In this document: positions 49,095-58,115 of the stretch, piece by piece | How the letters are laid out: each line of letters begins with the position of its first letter | Numbering within the stretch: the first letter of the stretch is position 1 | Assembly (NCBI GenBank): GCA_049324535.1 | Contig: JBMOOG010000001.1 | Coordinates: forward strand, 681,153-745,152 | Reading direction: 5' to 3' | Source of the DNA: JBMOOG01 sp049324535 | Lineage (GTDB): Bacteria; Pseudomonadota; Alphaproteobacteria; Rhodobacterales; Rhodobacteraceae | Length of the DNA: 64,000 nt | Notes under the pieces: generated by a model | What the model was told of the DNA's origin: nothing | Seen by the model: the letters and a program-made list of their open reading frames with translations, nothing else | The model's database searches: none | Made by a program: the position numbers and the translations under genes

Positions 49095-50063
49095 TCAGAC
49101 CTTGATGTTCGTCATGATCTTCATGAAGACGTAGTTCAGCCCCAGCAGCACGAACACGATCAGCGCCGCCGGGACGAAGGCCGGCGTGTCCTTCACGGTG
49201 TCGAAGTAGTCGGGCTTGGTGATCTGGATGACGCCGAGCACCACCAGCGGGAAGGCCGACAGGAACATGCCCGACCATTTCGCCTCGGCGGTGATGGCGC
49301 GCACCCGGCGGAACAGGCGGAAGCGCGCCCGGATCACCTTGGCGAGGCCGTCGAGGATCTCGGCAAGGTTGCCGCCGGACTGGGCCTGGATGGTGACGGC
49401 GACCGCAAGGAAGCGCAGGTCCTGCATGTCCATCCGCTCGGCCAGATCCTTGAGCGATTCCGAGATGTCGCGGCCGTAGGCGGATTCATCGGCGATCATG
49501 CCGAATTCCGATCCGAGCGGGTCGGGGACTTCCTTGGCGACGATCTGGATGGCGGACGAGAAGGGATGGCCGACGCGCAGGCTGCGCACCATCAGCTCGA
49601 CCGCGTCGGGAAGCTGCTCCTCGACCATCGCCATGCGCTTCTTCGCCTTGCGGTTCACCCAGAAATAGACGCCGCCCACGCCCATGACGATCGCCACGGC
49701 GATGCGCATGAGCAGGGACGCGCCGGTGCCGACGGTCAGCAGCGCGAAGGCCACAACGGAGAGAAGGCCCATCACGCCCATGAGCGCGGTGGGCGAGAAG
49801 GCGATGTTGGCCTTCTGCGCCTTGCTGGCCAGCAGCGAATAGAGCGGAATGCCCTTCGCCTTCAGGTGCTGGCTGGCCTCCTTGCGCAGCTGCTCGAGCA
49901 CCTGCTCGCGCTTGCCGCCCTTTTCCAGAAGCTCGAGCCGCCGGTTCACCTTGCTGTTGAGGCTGATCGACTTGCCGAACGCTACCAGATAGAGGCCCTC
50001 GACCAGGAGCAGCACAGCCACGAAGATGAGGCCGTAGATGATCGGGGTCGGGCTGATGATCAT
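49095..50063 (-). CDS. tadB: Tad pilus inner-membrane platform protein TadB
   Basis: Encodes 322 residues. Hydrophobic segments lie at about 7-25, 92-140 and 265-320. The GspF-like region has EEQLPDAVELMVRSLRVGHPFSSAIQIVAKEV (about 150-180), closely matching the TadB signature. It sits six bases downstream of tadA and ten bases upstream of tadC in the operon. Confidence 0.92.
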   Translation of the reverse strand: MIISPTPIIYGLIFVAVLLLVEGLYLVAFGKSISLNSKVNRRLELLEKGGKREQVLEQLRKEASQHLKAKGIPLYSLLASKAQKANIAFSPTALMGVMGLLSVVAFALLTVGTGASLLMRIAVAIVMGVGGVYFWVNRKAKKRMAMVEEQLPDAVELMVRSLRVGHPFSSAIQIVAKEVPDPLGSEFGMIADESAYGRDISESLKDLAERMDMQDLRFLAVAVTIQAQSGGNLAEILDGLAKVIRARFRLFRRVRAITAEAKWSGMFLSAFPLVVLGVIQITKPDYFDTVKDTPAFVPAALIVFVLLGLNYVFMKIMTNIKV

Positions 50064-50069
50064 GGGCGC

Positions 50070-51521
50070 TTACTCCGCGGCGATGGGTTCGTAGATCGAC
50101 GCCGGCAGGTCGTAGCCCCACTGGCGGAAGCGGTCCGAATAGTGCGAGCGCACACCGGTCGCGGTGAAGCGGCCGATGATCTTGCCATCCGGCGCAAGGC
50201 CGAGGCGCTCGTAGCGGAAGATCTCCTGCATCGAGATCACGTCGCCTTCCATGCCGGTGATCTCGGTGATCGACACCATCCGCCGCGAGCCGTCCTGAAG
50301 GCGGCTTGCCTGCACGATCAGGTTGACGGCCGAAGCGATCTGGCTGCGCACGGCCTTGATCGGCATCTCGATCCCGGCCATGGCGACCATGTTTTCAAGG
50401 CGGCTCACGCCGTCGCGCGCCGAGTTGGCGTGGATCGTGGTCATCGACCCGTCGTGGCCGGTGTTCATGGCCTGAAGCATGTCGATGACTTCCTCGCCGC
50501 GCGTTTCGCCGACGATGATGCGGTCGGGACGCATCCGCAGCGCGTTCCTCAGACAGTCGCGCTGGGTGACGGCGCCCTTGCCCTCGACGTTCGGCGGCCG
50601 GCTTTCCATCCGGCCCACATGGGTCTGCTGGAGCTGGAGTTCGGCCGTGTCCTCGATCGTCAGGATGCGCTCGGTGTTGTCGATGAACGAGGACAGCGCG
50701 TTGAGCGTCGTGGTCTTGCCCGAGCCCGTGCCGCCCGAGACGATGATGTTCAGGCGTGTGGACACCGCGGCCTGAAGGTAGGCGGCCATTTCCTCGGTGA
50801 AGGCCCCGAAGCGGACCAGATCGTCCACACCGAGCTTTTCCTTCTTGAACTTCCGGATCGACACCAGCGAGCCGTCGACCGCGATCGGCGGCACCATCGC
50901 GTTGAAGCGCGACCCGTCGGCAAGGCGGGCGTCCACATAGGGGTTCGATTCGTCGACCCGGCGTCCCACCGCGGACACGATCTTGTCGATGATCCGCAGC
51001 AGATGCCGTTCGTCCTTGAAGGTGATGTCGGTCAGCTGCAGCTTGCCCGCGCGTTCGACGAAGATCTGGCGGGGTCCGTTGACCAGGATGTCGTTGACCG
51101 TCTCGTCCTTCAGAAGCGGCTCCAGCGGACCGAGGCCCATCACCTCGTCGTAGAGTTCCTGATGCAGGGTGGCGCGTTCGTCCTTGTTCAGGACGACGCT
51201 CATTTCGTCGAGCGCCTCGGCGGTGATCGAGACGATCTCCTGGCGCAGGTCGGCCTCGGTCGCGGTCTCGATGGCCGCAAGGTTGAGGTTGTCGAGCAGC
51301 CGCTTGTGCAGCTCGACCTTCAGTTCCTGCATCTTCTCCTTGCGCTTCTTGTCCTTGTCCGCCGCGACGGCCATGGCCGAGGCCACGCCGCTCGGCACCG
51401 GCTTGCGCTGGGCGACGGAGGTCGGCTGGCGCGGGGCCGGTGCTTCGGAAGGCGAGCGGACCGGAGCGGTGGCGCTGGCTTTCGGGGCGGCGGCGTCGGG
51501 CTTCTTGAAACGCGAGAACAT
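50070..51521 (-). CDS. tadA: Tad pilus assembly ATPase TadA (CpaF)
   Basis: Encodes 483 residues of the secretion-ATPase family. It powers pilus extension. The N-terminal region (about 1-90) is Ala/Pro-rich and charged. The catalytic core has Walker A GGTGSGKTTTLNAL (about 264-277), an Asp box, the Walker B-like MRPDRIIVGETRGEE, and NSARDGVSRLENMV. It follows tadZ at 17 bases and leads into tadB. The length and motifs fit the CpaF branch found in Caulobacter-type tad loci. Confidence 0.95.
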   Translation of the reverse strand: MFSRFKKPDAAAPKASATAPVRSPSEAPAPRQPTSVAQRKPVPSGVASAMAVAADKDKKRKEKMQELKVELHKRLLDNLNLAAIETATEADLRQEIVSITAEALDEMSVVLNKDERATLHQELYDEVMGLGPLEPLLKDETVNDILVNGPRQIFVERAGKLQLTDITFKDERHLLRIIDKIVSAVGRRVDESNPYVDARLADGSRFNAMVPPIAVDGSLVSIRKFKKEKLGVDDLVRFGAFTEEMAAYLQAAVSTRLNIIVSGGTGSGKTTTLNALSSFIDNTERILTIEDTAELQLQQTHVGRMESRPPNVEGKGAVTQRDCLRNALRMRPDRIIVGETRGEEVIDMLQAMNTGHDGSMTTIHANSARDGVSRLENMVAMAGIEMPIKAVRSQIASAVNLIVQASRLQDGSRRMVSITEITGMEGDVISMQEIFRYERLGLAPDGKIIGRFTATGVRSHYSDRFRQWGYDLPASIYEPIAAE

Positions 51522-51538
51522 GGTCGGACCTCTGATCC

Positions 51539-52786
51539 TCAGGCCTTGGCGGTTTCAGCGGACTTGGCCAGCTCGTGCAGGGACTTCGCGAGCTTGGCGA
51601 TCTCCTTGCGCAGCGGGTTCTTGGCTGCCGTCTCGGCGAGGGGCAGGCCGTGGTCGTTGGCCTGCGTCACCTGGTGGCCCCCGTCGGGCAGCTGCATCTC
51701 GATGGTGATGTCGAGGCTTTCGGCAAGGCGCTTGACGCGGCCCTTGCCGCTCAGGTCGGTGAACTTCGGCGCGCGGTTCAGCACGTAGCGCAGCTTTTCG
51801 AACGGCAGATCCTCGGCCTTGAGCGCGCGGATCATGCGCAATGCGTTCTGGGCCGACCGCATGTCGAGCTCGAGCGTGGCGAAGTAGACGTGGGCCTGCT
51901 GAAGCACGGCCTCGGACCACTGGACGACCGTCTTGGGCATGTCCACGATGACGAAGTCGAAGTTGGCCCGCGCCAGATCGAGGATGCGGTTGATGTCCTC
52001 GGAGGTGACGAGGTCCAGCGGCAGCATGTCGGCCGGCGAGGTCAGCACGTAGAGCTTTTCGTTGAAGGTCAGCATCGACTGCACGAAGGCTTCGGCGTCG
52101 AGCGATGCGGTGTCCGACAGCATCTCGAACACGGCCTCGCGCCGCGGCAGGTCAAGATAGGTCGAGATCGACCCGTACTGCAGGTCGAGGTCCAGGATGC
52201 AGACCCGCGGCGGGTTGTCCTTCTGGATCGTCGCCAGTTCCCAGGCGAGGTTGACGGCCAGCGTCGAGGCGCCGGTGCCGCCCGCCAGACCGTGAACGGC
52301 CAGGATGGCGCCGTCGCGGTCGCCCTTGGCCTTGAAGGCCGGGGCTTCGTGGCCCTGATCGGGGATGAACTGCGCCGGCGGCTCGTTCAGCCGCTCGATC
52401 GCCTCATGCAGGGCGTTCTCGGGAAGCGGGTAGGGCACGAAGCCGTCGGCGCCGAGCTTCAGCAGCTGGTGCAGGGCGATCGGGCTCACCTCCTCGGCGA
52501 TCAGGATCACCTTGATGCCGCGTTCCTTCGCGGCGGTGATGATGGCCGAGATGCGGGAGAGCTGCGCCTCATCCTGGCTGTCCACCGCGATGGCGACGAA
52601 CTGGAGCGTCGCCGCGTCGGGTTGCGACAGGAAGAGAACGGCATCGTCGAAGGTCAGGTCGCCCCACCGTTCGCCGAGCTCGGCCTCCATGTCCTCGATC
52701 AGAAGATCGAAGTTCCGCACATCGCGCGAGATGGTGCACGCCGTGATCGGCGCCGGTTCCGGCTGCATGGCAACAACACTACTCAT
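51539..52786 (-). CDS. tadZ: Tad pilus localisation protein TadZ (CpaE-like)
   Basis: Encodes 415 residues. The N-terminal receiver-like domain (about 15-135) is followed by a MinD/ParA-like ATPase domain (about 155-400). The P-loop is degenerate: GLAGGTGASTLAVNLA lacks both the signature lysine and the usual KGGxGKT lysine, as in the atypical TadZ proteins that serve as polar landmarks. The start MSSVVAMQPEPAP was chosen from an open frame that extends upstream. It is the first gene of the operon that runs to cpaA. A hairpin and ATG-proximal motif lie upstream. Confidence 0.9.
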   Translation of the reverse strand: MSSVVAMQPEPAPITACTISRDVRNFDLLIEDMEAELGERWGDLTFDDAVLFLSQPDAATLQFVAIAVDSQDEAQLSRISAIITAAKERGIKVILIAEEVSPIALHQLLKLGADGFVPYPLPENALHEAIERLNEPPAQFIPDQGHEAPAFKAKGDRDGAILAVHGLAGGTGASTLAVNLAWELATIQKDNPPRVCILDLDLQYGSISTYLDLPRREAVFEMLSDTASLDAEAFVQSMLTFNEKLYVLTSPADMLPLDLVTSEDINRILDLARANFDFVIVDMPKTVVQWSEAVLQQAHVYFATLELDMRSAQNALRMIRALKAEDLPFEKLRYVLNRAPKFTDLSGKGRVKRLAESLDITIEMQLPDGGHQVTQANDHGLPLAETAAKNPLRKEIAKLAKSLHELAKSAETAKA

Positions 52787-53042
52787 GGCCTCACATCCTT
52801 CCTTGGCGGTCCATCGGTCCGATCCGGGATCATCGACGAGAATCGTTCCCAGACCGCGAATGCCGACGAACCCAGCGACCCCCGGGCCGCCCACATCTGC
52901 TCAGCTTCGGAAAGTCACGGGCAATGGTGGCAACATTGGGGCCAAAAGATCGAAACTATTTGGTTTCTTGACACGATGAAACGAACAGGGCGGCCTTTGT
53001 TTACCAAGGGCCGCCCCGAAAGTTTAGCACAATGCCGTGAGA
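52787..53042. promoter_or_regulatory. tadZ promoter region with conserved motif and terminator hairpin
   Basis: The 256-base gap between ompA and tadZ holds the ompA-side hairpin (52988-53016). On the minus strand it also holds GGCCCCAATGTTGCCACC (about 52926-52943), similar to motifs before other tad units. That sequence also matches the sigma-54 spacing GG-N10-GC. Promoter assignment is an inference from position. Confidence 0.45.
52988..53016 (-). terminator. Hairpin after the OmpA lipoprotein gene
   Basis: GGGCGGCCTTTG (52988-52999) and CAAGGGCCGCCC (53005-53016) form a 12-base stem with one imperfect pair. It lies 27 bases beyond the OmpA stop in the direction of transcription. It probably terminates the cpaC-ompA transcript and insulates tadZ. 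Confidence 0.7.
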
Positions 53043-53720
53043 TCAACCACCGGATGAGCCGCCGGTCACCTGGCCTTCGGTCTTGCTGTAGTCCGGATGC
53101 GGCGGCTCCGCGCCCTTGACGTATTCGCGGAAGATCACCTCGGCATACTTGCCGTTGAGGATCGTCGGGTGCTTGGCGACGAAGCCCGACACCTCGGTGA
53201 CGGCGCGGCGGTTCGCCTCGTTGGGCAGCGGCGTGTAGACCAGCGGCTGGGTCTCGCCGTAGGACACGACGGCCTCGAGCCGCGAGCGCGAGATGCCCTG
53301 GCTGGCTAGGAAGGCGACGACCGCCTGGGCCCGACGCATGCCGAGGCGCTTGTTGTAGGCGTCCGAGCCGACCAGGTCGGTGTAGCCGTAGACGCGGAAG
53401 CGCACCTCGGGGAACTGGCGGATCCAGTCGGCCTGCCGGCGAAGCGCGGCCTGCGCGGTGCCGTCCAGCACCGACTGGTTGAAGGCGAAGTTGACCGTGT
53501 TCGGCACCTCGGCCGAGAAACGGCGGGTCAGGTCGATGACGTAGGACTTCTCGCCCGACTGGATGAGCGTGTTGTTCATCGTCGCGTTGCCGAAGTCCGA
53601 CGTTTCCAGCTCGCTGCCCGCCTCGGTGTAGAGCGAACGCAGCACGTTGGTCTCCTTGCTGCACGCGCCGAGCGCGAGAAGCGCGGTCGTCAGGATCAGG
53701 GCCTGGCCGGTACGTTTCAT
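53043..53720 (-). CDS. OmpA-family lipoprotein of the tad locus
   Basis: Encodes 225 residues with a lipoprotein signal (MKRTGQALILTTALLALGAC, lipobox Cys20). The OmpA-like peptidoglycan-binding domain (about 70-180) has VNFAFNQSVLDGTAQAALRRQADWI and YGYTDLVGSDAYNKRLGMRRAQAVVAFL. It likely anchors the outer-membrane part of the pilus machinery to the cell wall, standing in place of CpaD. It starts four bases after the cpaC stop, so the two are one unit. Confidence 0.88.
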   Translation of the reverse strand: MKRTGQALILTTALLALGACSKETNVLRSLYTEAGSELETSDFGNATMNNTLIQSGEKSYVIDLTRRFSAEVPNTVNFAFNQSVLDGTAQAALRRQADWIRQFPEVRFRVYGYTDLVGSDAYNKRLGMRRAQAVVAFLASQGISRSRLEAVVSYGETQPLVYTPLPNEANRRAVTEVSGFVAKHPTILNGKYAEVIFREYVKGAEPPHPDYSKTEGQVTGGSSGG

Positions 53721-53724
53721 GGCC

Positions 53725-55122
53725 TCACTCCATCACATAGCCGTAGGAGCCCGAAAAGTCCTGCCGCGCCACTTCGGCGACCGGCCCCTTGGACTTGCCG
53801 CTTGACGCGGTCTTGCCCAAGAGGAACAGCTCGGCCTCGGTCGGCGGCTTCACCCGATCGGTGGGCAGCGCGAGCGCCTCGCCGCGGGTCGGCGACACGA
53901 GATGCGGCGTCACGATGATGACGAGCTCGGACTGCGCGCGCTGGTATTCGCTGCTGCGGAAGAGCGCGCCCAGCACCGGGATGTCGCCAAGCCACGGCAC
54001 CTGACCGTTCAGGTCGCGGAAGTCGTCCTGAAGGAGGCCCGCGATCGCAAAGCTCTCGCCGTCGCGCATCTCGACCGTGGTCTTGGCTTCGCGCCGCTTG
54101 AAGGCGCTGACCGAGAAGCCGTTGGTGGTGACCGAGGTCGTGGTGTCGATCCCCGACACGGCGGCGTTGACCGCAAGGTTGATGATGTCGCCGTCCACCA
54201 CGGTGGGGGTGAAGGCCAGCTCCACGCCGAAGGGCTTGTACTCGATGGTGACGGTGTTGTTGTCGCCCGAGACCGGGATCGGATACTCGCCCCCGGCCAG
54301 GAACTTGGCTTCCTGCCCCGACAGCGCCGTCAGGTTCGGCTCGGCCAGCGTGCGCACCAGCCCCTTGTCCTCGAGAGCCTCGAGCAGGACGCCGACCTCG
54401 AGCCCGCCGACCGAGAAACTCGCGCCCAGCGCGCCGGTCAGCTGCGTGGACACGGTCGAGCCGGTCAGCACGTTGTTGATGCCGGCGATGTTGTTGGCGG
54501 CACCCGCGCGGAAGGGACCGCCCGGGTTGAAGAAGCCGATCGAGCCGGACAGCTGCTTGCTGACCGACCGCTGCATCTCGGCGAAGCGGACCTTCAGCAT
54601 CACCTGCTGGGTGCCGCCCACGGTCATCAGGTTCGACACGCGGTCGGGCGCGTAACGCTTGGCGAGGTCGAGCGCCCGGTCAAGCTTGGTGATCGACGAG
54701 ACCTGGCCCGACAGCACGATGCCGTCGTTGGCGGTGCGCACCTCGATCGTCTCGCCGGGCAGGATCTGGCGCAGCCGCTCCTTGAACTCGGCCACATCGG
54801 GGGTGACGTGCACCTCGACGTTGGTGATGAGCTTGCCGTCCGGCGCAAGCAGCGTCAGCGTCGTGCGGCCCGGCGCCTTGCCCAGAACGTAGATCGTCCG
54901 GTCCGACAGCGTCGAGATGTCGGCAATTCCGGGGTTCGCGATCGACAGTTCCGCGAAGGGCTGATCGGCTTCGACGACGACGGCCCGGTTCATCGGGACG
55001 GCCAGCGGTGCGGTCGCGGTTCCGTTCATGATGCGCAGGGTTTCAGCCTGCGCGGCGGGGGTTGCCGCCATGCCAAGCGCAAGGCCCAGCAACCCGGCTT
55101 CGAAAGCCTTCCTGACGTTCAT
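53725..55122 (-). CDS. cpaC: Tad pilus secretin CpaC (RcpA)
   Basis: Encodes 465 residues. The Sec signal peptide ends near AAQA (residue 27). The N-terminal part holds a BON-like domain (about 110-190), and the secretin domain follows (about 200-430). The signature is VPWLGDIPVLGALFRSS in the C-terminal third. It forms the outer-membrane channel for the pilus. The start MNVRKAFEAGLLGLAL was chosen over upstream codons because it gives a clean signal peptide. It is coupled to the OmpA gene downstream. Confidence 0.93.
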   Translation of the reverse strand: MNVRKAFEAGLLGLALGMAATPAAQAETLRIMNGTATAPLAVPMNRAVVVEADQPFAELSIANPGIADISTLSDRTIYVLGKAPGRTTLTLLAPDGKLITNVEVHVTPDVAEFKERLRQILPGETIEVRTANDGIVLSGQVSSITKLDRALDLAKRYAPDRVSNLMTVGGTQQVMLKVRFAEMQRSVSKQLSGSIGFFNPGGPFRAGAANNIAGINNVLTGSTVSTQLTGALGASFSVGGLEVGVLLEALEDKGLVRTLAEPNLTALSGQEAKFLAGGEYPIPVSGDNNTVTIEYKPFGVELAFTPTVVDGDIINLAVNAAVSGIDTTTSVTTNGFSVSAFKRREAKTTVEMRDGESFAIAGLLQDDFRDLNGQVPWLGDIPVLGALFRSSEYQRAQSELVIIVTPHLVSPTRGEALALPTDRVKPPTEAELFLLGKTASSGKSKGPVAEVARQDFSGSYGYVME

Positions 55123-55282
55123 GTGACCTGCCTCTCCGATCACGGGTTTTGCTCGGGTCTTGTCGCCCGCATTTTCGCCAGAATGCGCCCTGCGGGGATT
55201 TTTTGCAAGAATCAAACCTTTGGAGGCCGCCGCTTATGTGGACAAGTGGCAACACCATCGAATTTGTTGCGCCAAAGCAAAG

Positions 55283-55310
55283 CGCCGGACACCACATGCG
55301 GTGCCCGGCG
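55283..55310 (-). terminator. Hairpin after cpaB
   Basis: The arms CGCCGGACACC (55283-55293) and GGTGCCCGGCG (55300-55310) form an 11-base stem with one wobble pair, about 24 bases after the cpaB stop in the direction of transcription. It separates cpaB from cpaC, so cpaB likely makes its own mRNA. Confidence 0.65.
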
Positions 55311-55333
55311 CCCGGTTTTCAGCCATCGCCCGG

Positions 55334-56203
55334 TCAGTTGGTGCAGGCGATCGGAACCTCGACGATCTCGCCGCCCTTGTTCTGGCGGACGGTGCAGACC
55401 TTCTGTTCCTCCTTCTTGGCCTCGGCCGTTTCCTGAATGCCCAGAAGCCCGTTCTTGTCGATCTGGACCTGGCCGACCTGCGACTCGTCGCCCGAGCCGA
55501 CGAGCGACAGGGTGAGCCGCCCGGACTGCTGGGCCTGGGCCAGCGCCGCGACCTGCTGCGGCGTCACCTCGACGGTGACGGTGCGGGCGATCATCGTCTC
55601 CTCGCTCCGGTCGGCGTCGGCGTTCTGGTCGATGGCGATCAGGCGCACCGCCTCCTGGATGAGTTGGGTCACGTCCCGATCGCCGACGTTGCCGCTCCAG
55701 TACACGTCGACCCGGTCGCCCGGCCGCAGGAAGCCCGAGACGCCCGAGGTCACGTCGACGTTGATGGCGAAGGCGCGCATGCCCTTGGTGAGATTGGCGT
55801 TGATGCCGGCATCGACGCCGGGTTCGGTGATCTTCTTGGCGACCACCGGTTCGTTCGGCTCGAAGCTGCGCAGCGCCGCGCGGGCACGGGTCTCGCCCTC
55901 GTAGAACACCGGAACGATCGCCGGATCGCCACCCTGCGGCGCGACCACGGCGTTGAACGCGCCCTCGGGGGTCTTGCCCTGCTGGACCTTCACCACCTCG
56001 AGATCGTCACGGGTGAAGCGATCGCCGTATTTCAGCGGCTTCTTGAAGACGACCATGTCCACCAGAGGCGTGGCGCGCATCTGCGCCTCGCGCAGCTGGT
56101 CGGCCTCGGCCTGCGTCTGTGCGATGTAGCCCTGGGCCATGTACACGGCAAAACCGGCAAGCCCGATCCCGAGAATGAGCACCAATCCGAATACGAGTCG
56201 CAT
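55334..56203 (-). CDS. cpaB: Tad pilus assembly protein CpaB (RcpC)
   Basis: Encodes 289 residues with an N-terminal membrane anchor or signal (about 1-22). SAF-like and beta-clip parts follow, including AINVDVTSGVSGFLRPGDRVDVYW (about 138-161), the family signature. CpaB is required for pilus assembly in Caulobacter-type systems, probably guiding the secretin. It is separated from both the pilin genes and cpaC by non-coding gaps, so it appears to be its own unit. A conserved motif lies about 90 bases upstream. Confidence 0.9.
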   Translation of the reverse strand: MRLVFGLVLILGIGLAGFAVYMAQGYIAQTQAEADQLREAQMRATPLVDMVVFKKPLKYGDRFTRDDLEVVKVQQGKTPEGAFNAVVAPQGGDPAIVPVFYEGETRARAALRSFEPNEPVVAKKITEPGVDAGINANLTKGMRAFAINVDVTSGVSGFLRPGDRVDVYWSGNVGDRDVTQLIQEAVRLIAIDQNADADRSEETMIARTVTVEVTPQQVAALAQAQQSGRLTLSLVGSGDESQVGQVQIDKNGLLGIQETAEAKKEEQKVCTVRQNKGGEIVEVPIACTN

Positions 56204-56375
56204 TCCCAATCCTTTCCTCACGGCCACGGCGTTCCTGCCGTCCGGCCGACACACTCATCCATCCGGCCTTCTGGCAGAGGATTGCGGCAAAATGGTGGTC
56301 AAAGGCTTATCGCGGGGGAAAAAGCGCCCCTGACCGGAAACTGTGCACGGCGCGGCCACCGTCGCGCGGGGGCGG

Positions 56376-56570
56376 CTACATCTCGGTGACGACCGTGGCG
56401 CTCGACAGGTGGTCATCCACCCGGGAGCTGACCTGCCCCATGCCGCCGAGAAGGCCCGCGACCACCAGCGTCCCGAGCGAGACAAGGGCCGCGGTCAGCA
56501 CCACCCAGTCGATGGTCACCGCGCCGTCGTCATCCTCGCGAAAGCGTCGCACCCGTATTCGTGCACTCAT
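56376..56570 (-). CDS. Divergent Flp-type pilin, possibly a minor pilin
   Basis: Encodes 64 residues. The N-terminal charged leader (MSARIRVRRFREDDDG) precedes the hydrophobic pilin helix, AVTIDWVVLTAALVSLGTLVVAG. The DDG/AVTIDW cut site fits the prepilin peptidase. It is more divergent than the five pilins upstream: the helix is more Val/Leu-rich, and the tail reads SSRVDDHLSSATVVTEM. It is the pilin gene closest to cpaB. A conserved upstream motif is at 56649-56664. Confidence 0.8.
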   Translation of the reverse strand: MSARIRVRRFREDDDGAVTIDWVVLTAALVSLGTLVVAGLLGGMGQVSSRVDDHLSSATVVTEM

Positions 56571-56743
56571 CACTCCGGTCTCCGTCACACGCGTTTCCGT
56601 ATCGGGCTGCCTGGCACCCCGTTCGCGGCCCGGATTCTTGACGCAAGGAATGGCGCAAATGGGGCGCGCTTCGAGCGTTTCCGGGGGCCGGAGCCCATCT
56701 GCGGGAACAGTCCGTTCCGCCATGGAAACAGCGACGAAACGCG

Positions 56744-56767
56744 AAAGGCCGCGCGGTTGCGCGGCCC
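56744..56767 (-). terminator. Terminator hairpin of the first duplicated pilin unit
   Basis: On the minus strand, GGGCCGCGCAACCGCGCGGCC ends in TTTC. The stem lies 27-50 bases after the stop of the pilin at 56794-56988. The same hairpin recurs at 58066-58089. It implies that each pilin unit ends its own transcript. Confidence 0.75.
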
Positions 56768-56793
56768 CTGCGTATCCCTGAAGGGGACGTCGA

Positions 56794-56988
56794 TCAGAAC
56801 GTCGACTGGATGTTCATCGAGTTCATGTGGTCGGCGATCTTGGTGGTCAGGCCGCCGGTGGCGGTGCGGATCGCGGCCAGCGCGGCGAAGCCGAGGCCCA
56901 CGACGGCGGCGGTCAGCACGACCCAGTCCACCGTCACGGCGCCGTCTTCTTCGTTGTGGAACTTCTTGAAGAGCTTGAAGAATTTCAT
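56794..56988 (-). CDS. Flp-type pilin (copy 2)
   Basis: Encodes 64 residues. A basic leader, MKFFKLFKKFHNEEDG, is followed by the mature start AVTVDWVVLTAAVVGLGFAAL. The prepilin peptidase should cut after the glycine. The usual Flp motif is G/xxxxEY; here Asp and Trp stand at the +5 and +6 positions. The C-terminal half is amphipathic and short. It is one of three nearly identical copies. The coding and flanking DNA (56737-57156) matches 58059-58478 over 420 bases. Confidence 0.9.
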   Translation of the reverse strand: MKFFKLFKKFHNEEDGAVTVDWVVLTAAVVGLGFAALAAIRTATGGLTTKIADHMNSMNIQSTF

Positions 56989-57213
56989 TGGTCAGTCTCC
57001 TGGTCAGTCGTTGCGCCCATCCGCGGCTCGGGTCCTCCGGGTCGGCCTCGCCTTGGCCCGTCTCCGTCGCGGCATGAGAGAGTTGTGCGCGTCAATCGTG
57101 ACGCGAATGGGGCGCTTGCCGTACATTTCAATGCTATTGACCATCGGTCTGGAAACGGTCCGGTAAGAAACCGGCGCCAATCGCCGCCCGCCGGCGCCGC
57201 CGCCGATACCCGG

Positions 57214-57408
57214 TCAGAAGGTGGTGATGAGGCCCTGCGCGGTGAGCTGCGAGTTGATGCGCGAGGTCAGCCCGCCGGTGGAGGTGCGGATGGCGGCCAG
57301 CGCCGCGACACCGATGCCCACGACCGCGGCCGTCAGCACGACCCAATCCACCGTCACGGCTCCGCTCTCGTCCTTGCGGAAACGTTCCGACAGTCTCAGC
57401 ACCCTCAT
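57214..57408 (-). CDS. Flp-type pilin (copy 3, divergent)
   Basis: Encodes 64 residues with start MRVLRLSERFRKDESG and the same AVTVDWVVLTAAVVGIG core. Its tail, SRINSQLTAQGLITTF, differs from the other copies. The ATG was chosen from a longer frame because a GGAGCG ribosome binding site lies just upstream. Its mature sequence is distinct enough to be a separately maintained pilin. It is flanked by 200-base gaps with no other gene. Confidence 0.85.
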   Translation of the reverse strand: MRVLRLSERFRKDESGAVTVDWVVLTAAVVGIGVAALAAIRTSTGGLTSRINSQLTAQGLITTF

Positions 57409-57652
57409 GACACGCTCCTTCACTGCTCGTCTCGTGGCGACCAGGCGGCCGCACCCCGGGCGGTTCTCCCGCCCTGTCGGTTTGAAGGAAGGATATCGGC
57501 CGATTGCGGCACAATTTGGGCGCAGAAAACGCGAAGGGCGCAGCGATCCAGCGGATCCCGCGCGTCGGGTCGTGCAGTCCTGCCGGATCGCCGCACGATA
57601 CGGGCTACCGTGTCGTGGGGCCGCCTCCGGCCCCCGGTCGAGAGCGTTCCGA

Positions 57653-57847
57653 TCAGAACGTGGTCGGGATCGTCATCGAGTTCATGTGGTCGGCGATCTT
57701 GGTGGTCACGCCGCCGGTGGCGGTGCGGATCGCGGCCAGCGCGGCGAAGCCGAGGCCCACGACGGCGGCGGTCAGCACGACCCAGTCCACCGTCACGGCG
57801 CCGTCTTCCTCGTTGTGGAACTTCTTGAAGAGCTTGAAGAATTTCAT
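57653..57847 (-). CDS. Flp-type pilin (copy 4)
   Basis: Encodes 64 residues. The leader and core match copies 2 and 5 exactly up to about residue 46; the tail is VTTKIADHMNSMTIPTTF. It is one of the three near-identical copies. The upstream DNA differs more from copies 2 and 5, though it keeps related promoter-proximal words. The gene is preceded by a 268-base gap that carries its promoter. Confidence 0.9.
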   Translation of the reverse strand: MKFFKLFKKFHNEEDGAVTVDWVVLTAAVVGLGFAALAAIRTATGGVTTKIADHMNSMTIPTTF

Positions 57848-58065
57848 GATCTGTCTCCTGGTGTCGTGTTGTCTCGCCTTGCCCCGGCCCGGGGGTGACG
57901 GGCCTTGCCTGGGGATGAGACAGTGATGCCGGTCAATCGGGGCCCGAATGCGGCGGTGATGGCGCAATTCGATGCCATCAACACCTGTTGCGGAAACACT
58001 GCTGAGACGGTGAGGGATCAATCGCGGCCGGCCCCGGGCTCGGGGACGTGTGGCCCGGAAACGCG

Positions 58066-58089
58066 AAAGGCCGCGCGGTTGCGCGGCCC
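58066..58089 (-). terminator. Terminator hairpin of the second duplicated pilin unit
   Basis: The same GGGCCGCGCAACCGCGCGGCC hairpin as at 56744-56767, followed by TTTC on the minus strand. It lies 27-50 bases after the stop of the pilin at 58116-58310. Confidence 0.75.
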
Positions 58090-58115
58090 TTGCCTGTCCC
58101 TGAAGGGGACGTCGA

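Larger units (their letters stand above)
56737..57156 (-). repeat. 420-bp duplicated pilin unit, first copy
   Basis: Pairs with 58059-58478. The two share the downstream hairpin, the 64-residue pilin gene and about 165 bases of upstream sequence, including the motif GCGCCCCATTCGCGTCAC on the minus strand. Beyond both ends the sequences diverge at once. Confidence 0.9.

Noticed and set aside
48069..51788. 1239-codon open frame on the plus strand
   Set aside because: It lies antisense to tadC, tadB and tadA, which carry clear motifs, and has a His/Asp/Arg-rich shadow composition.
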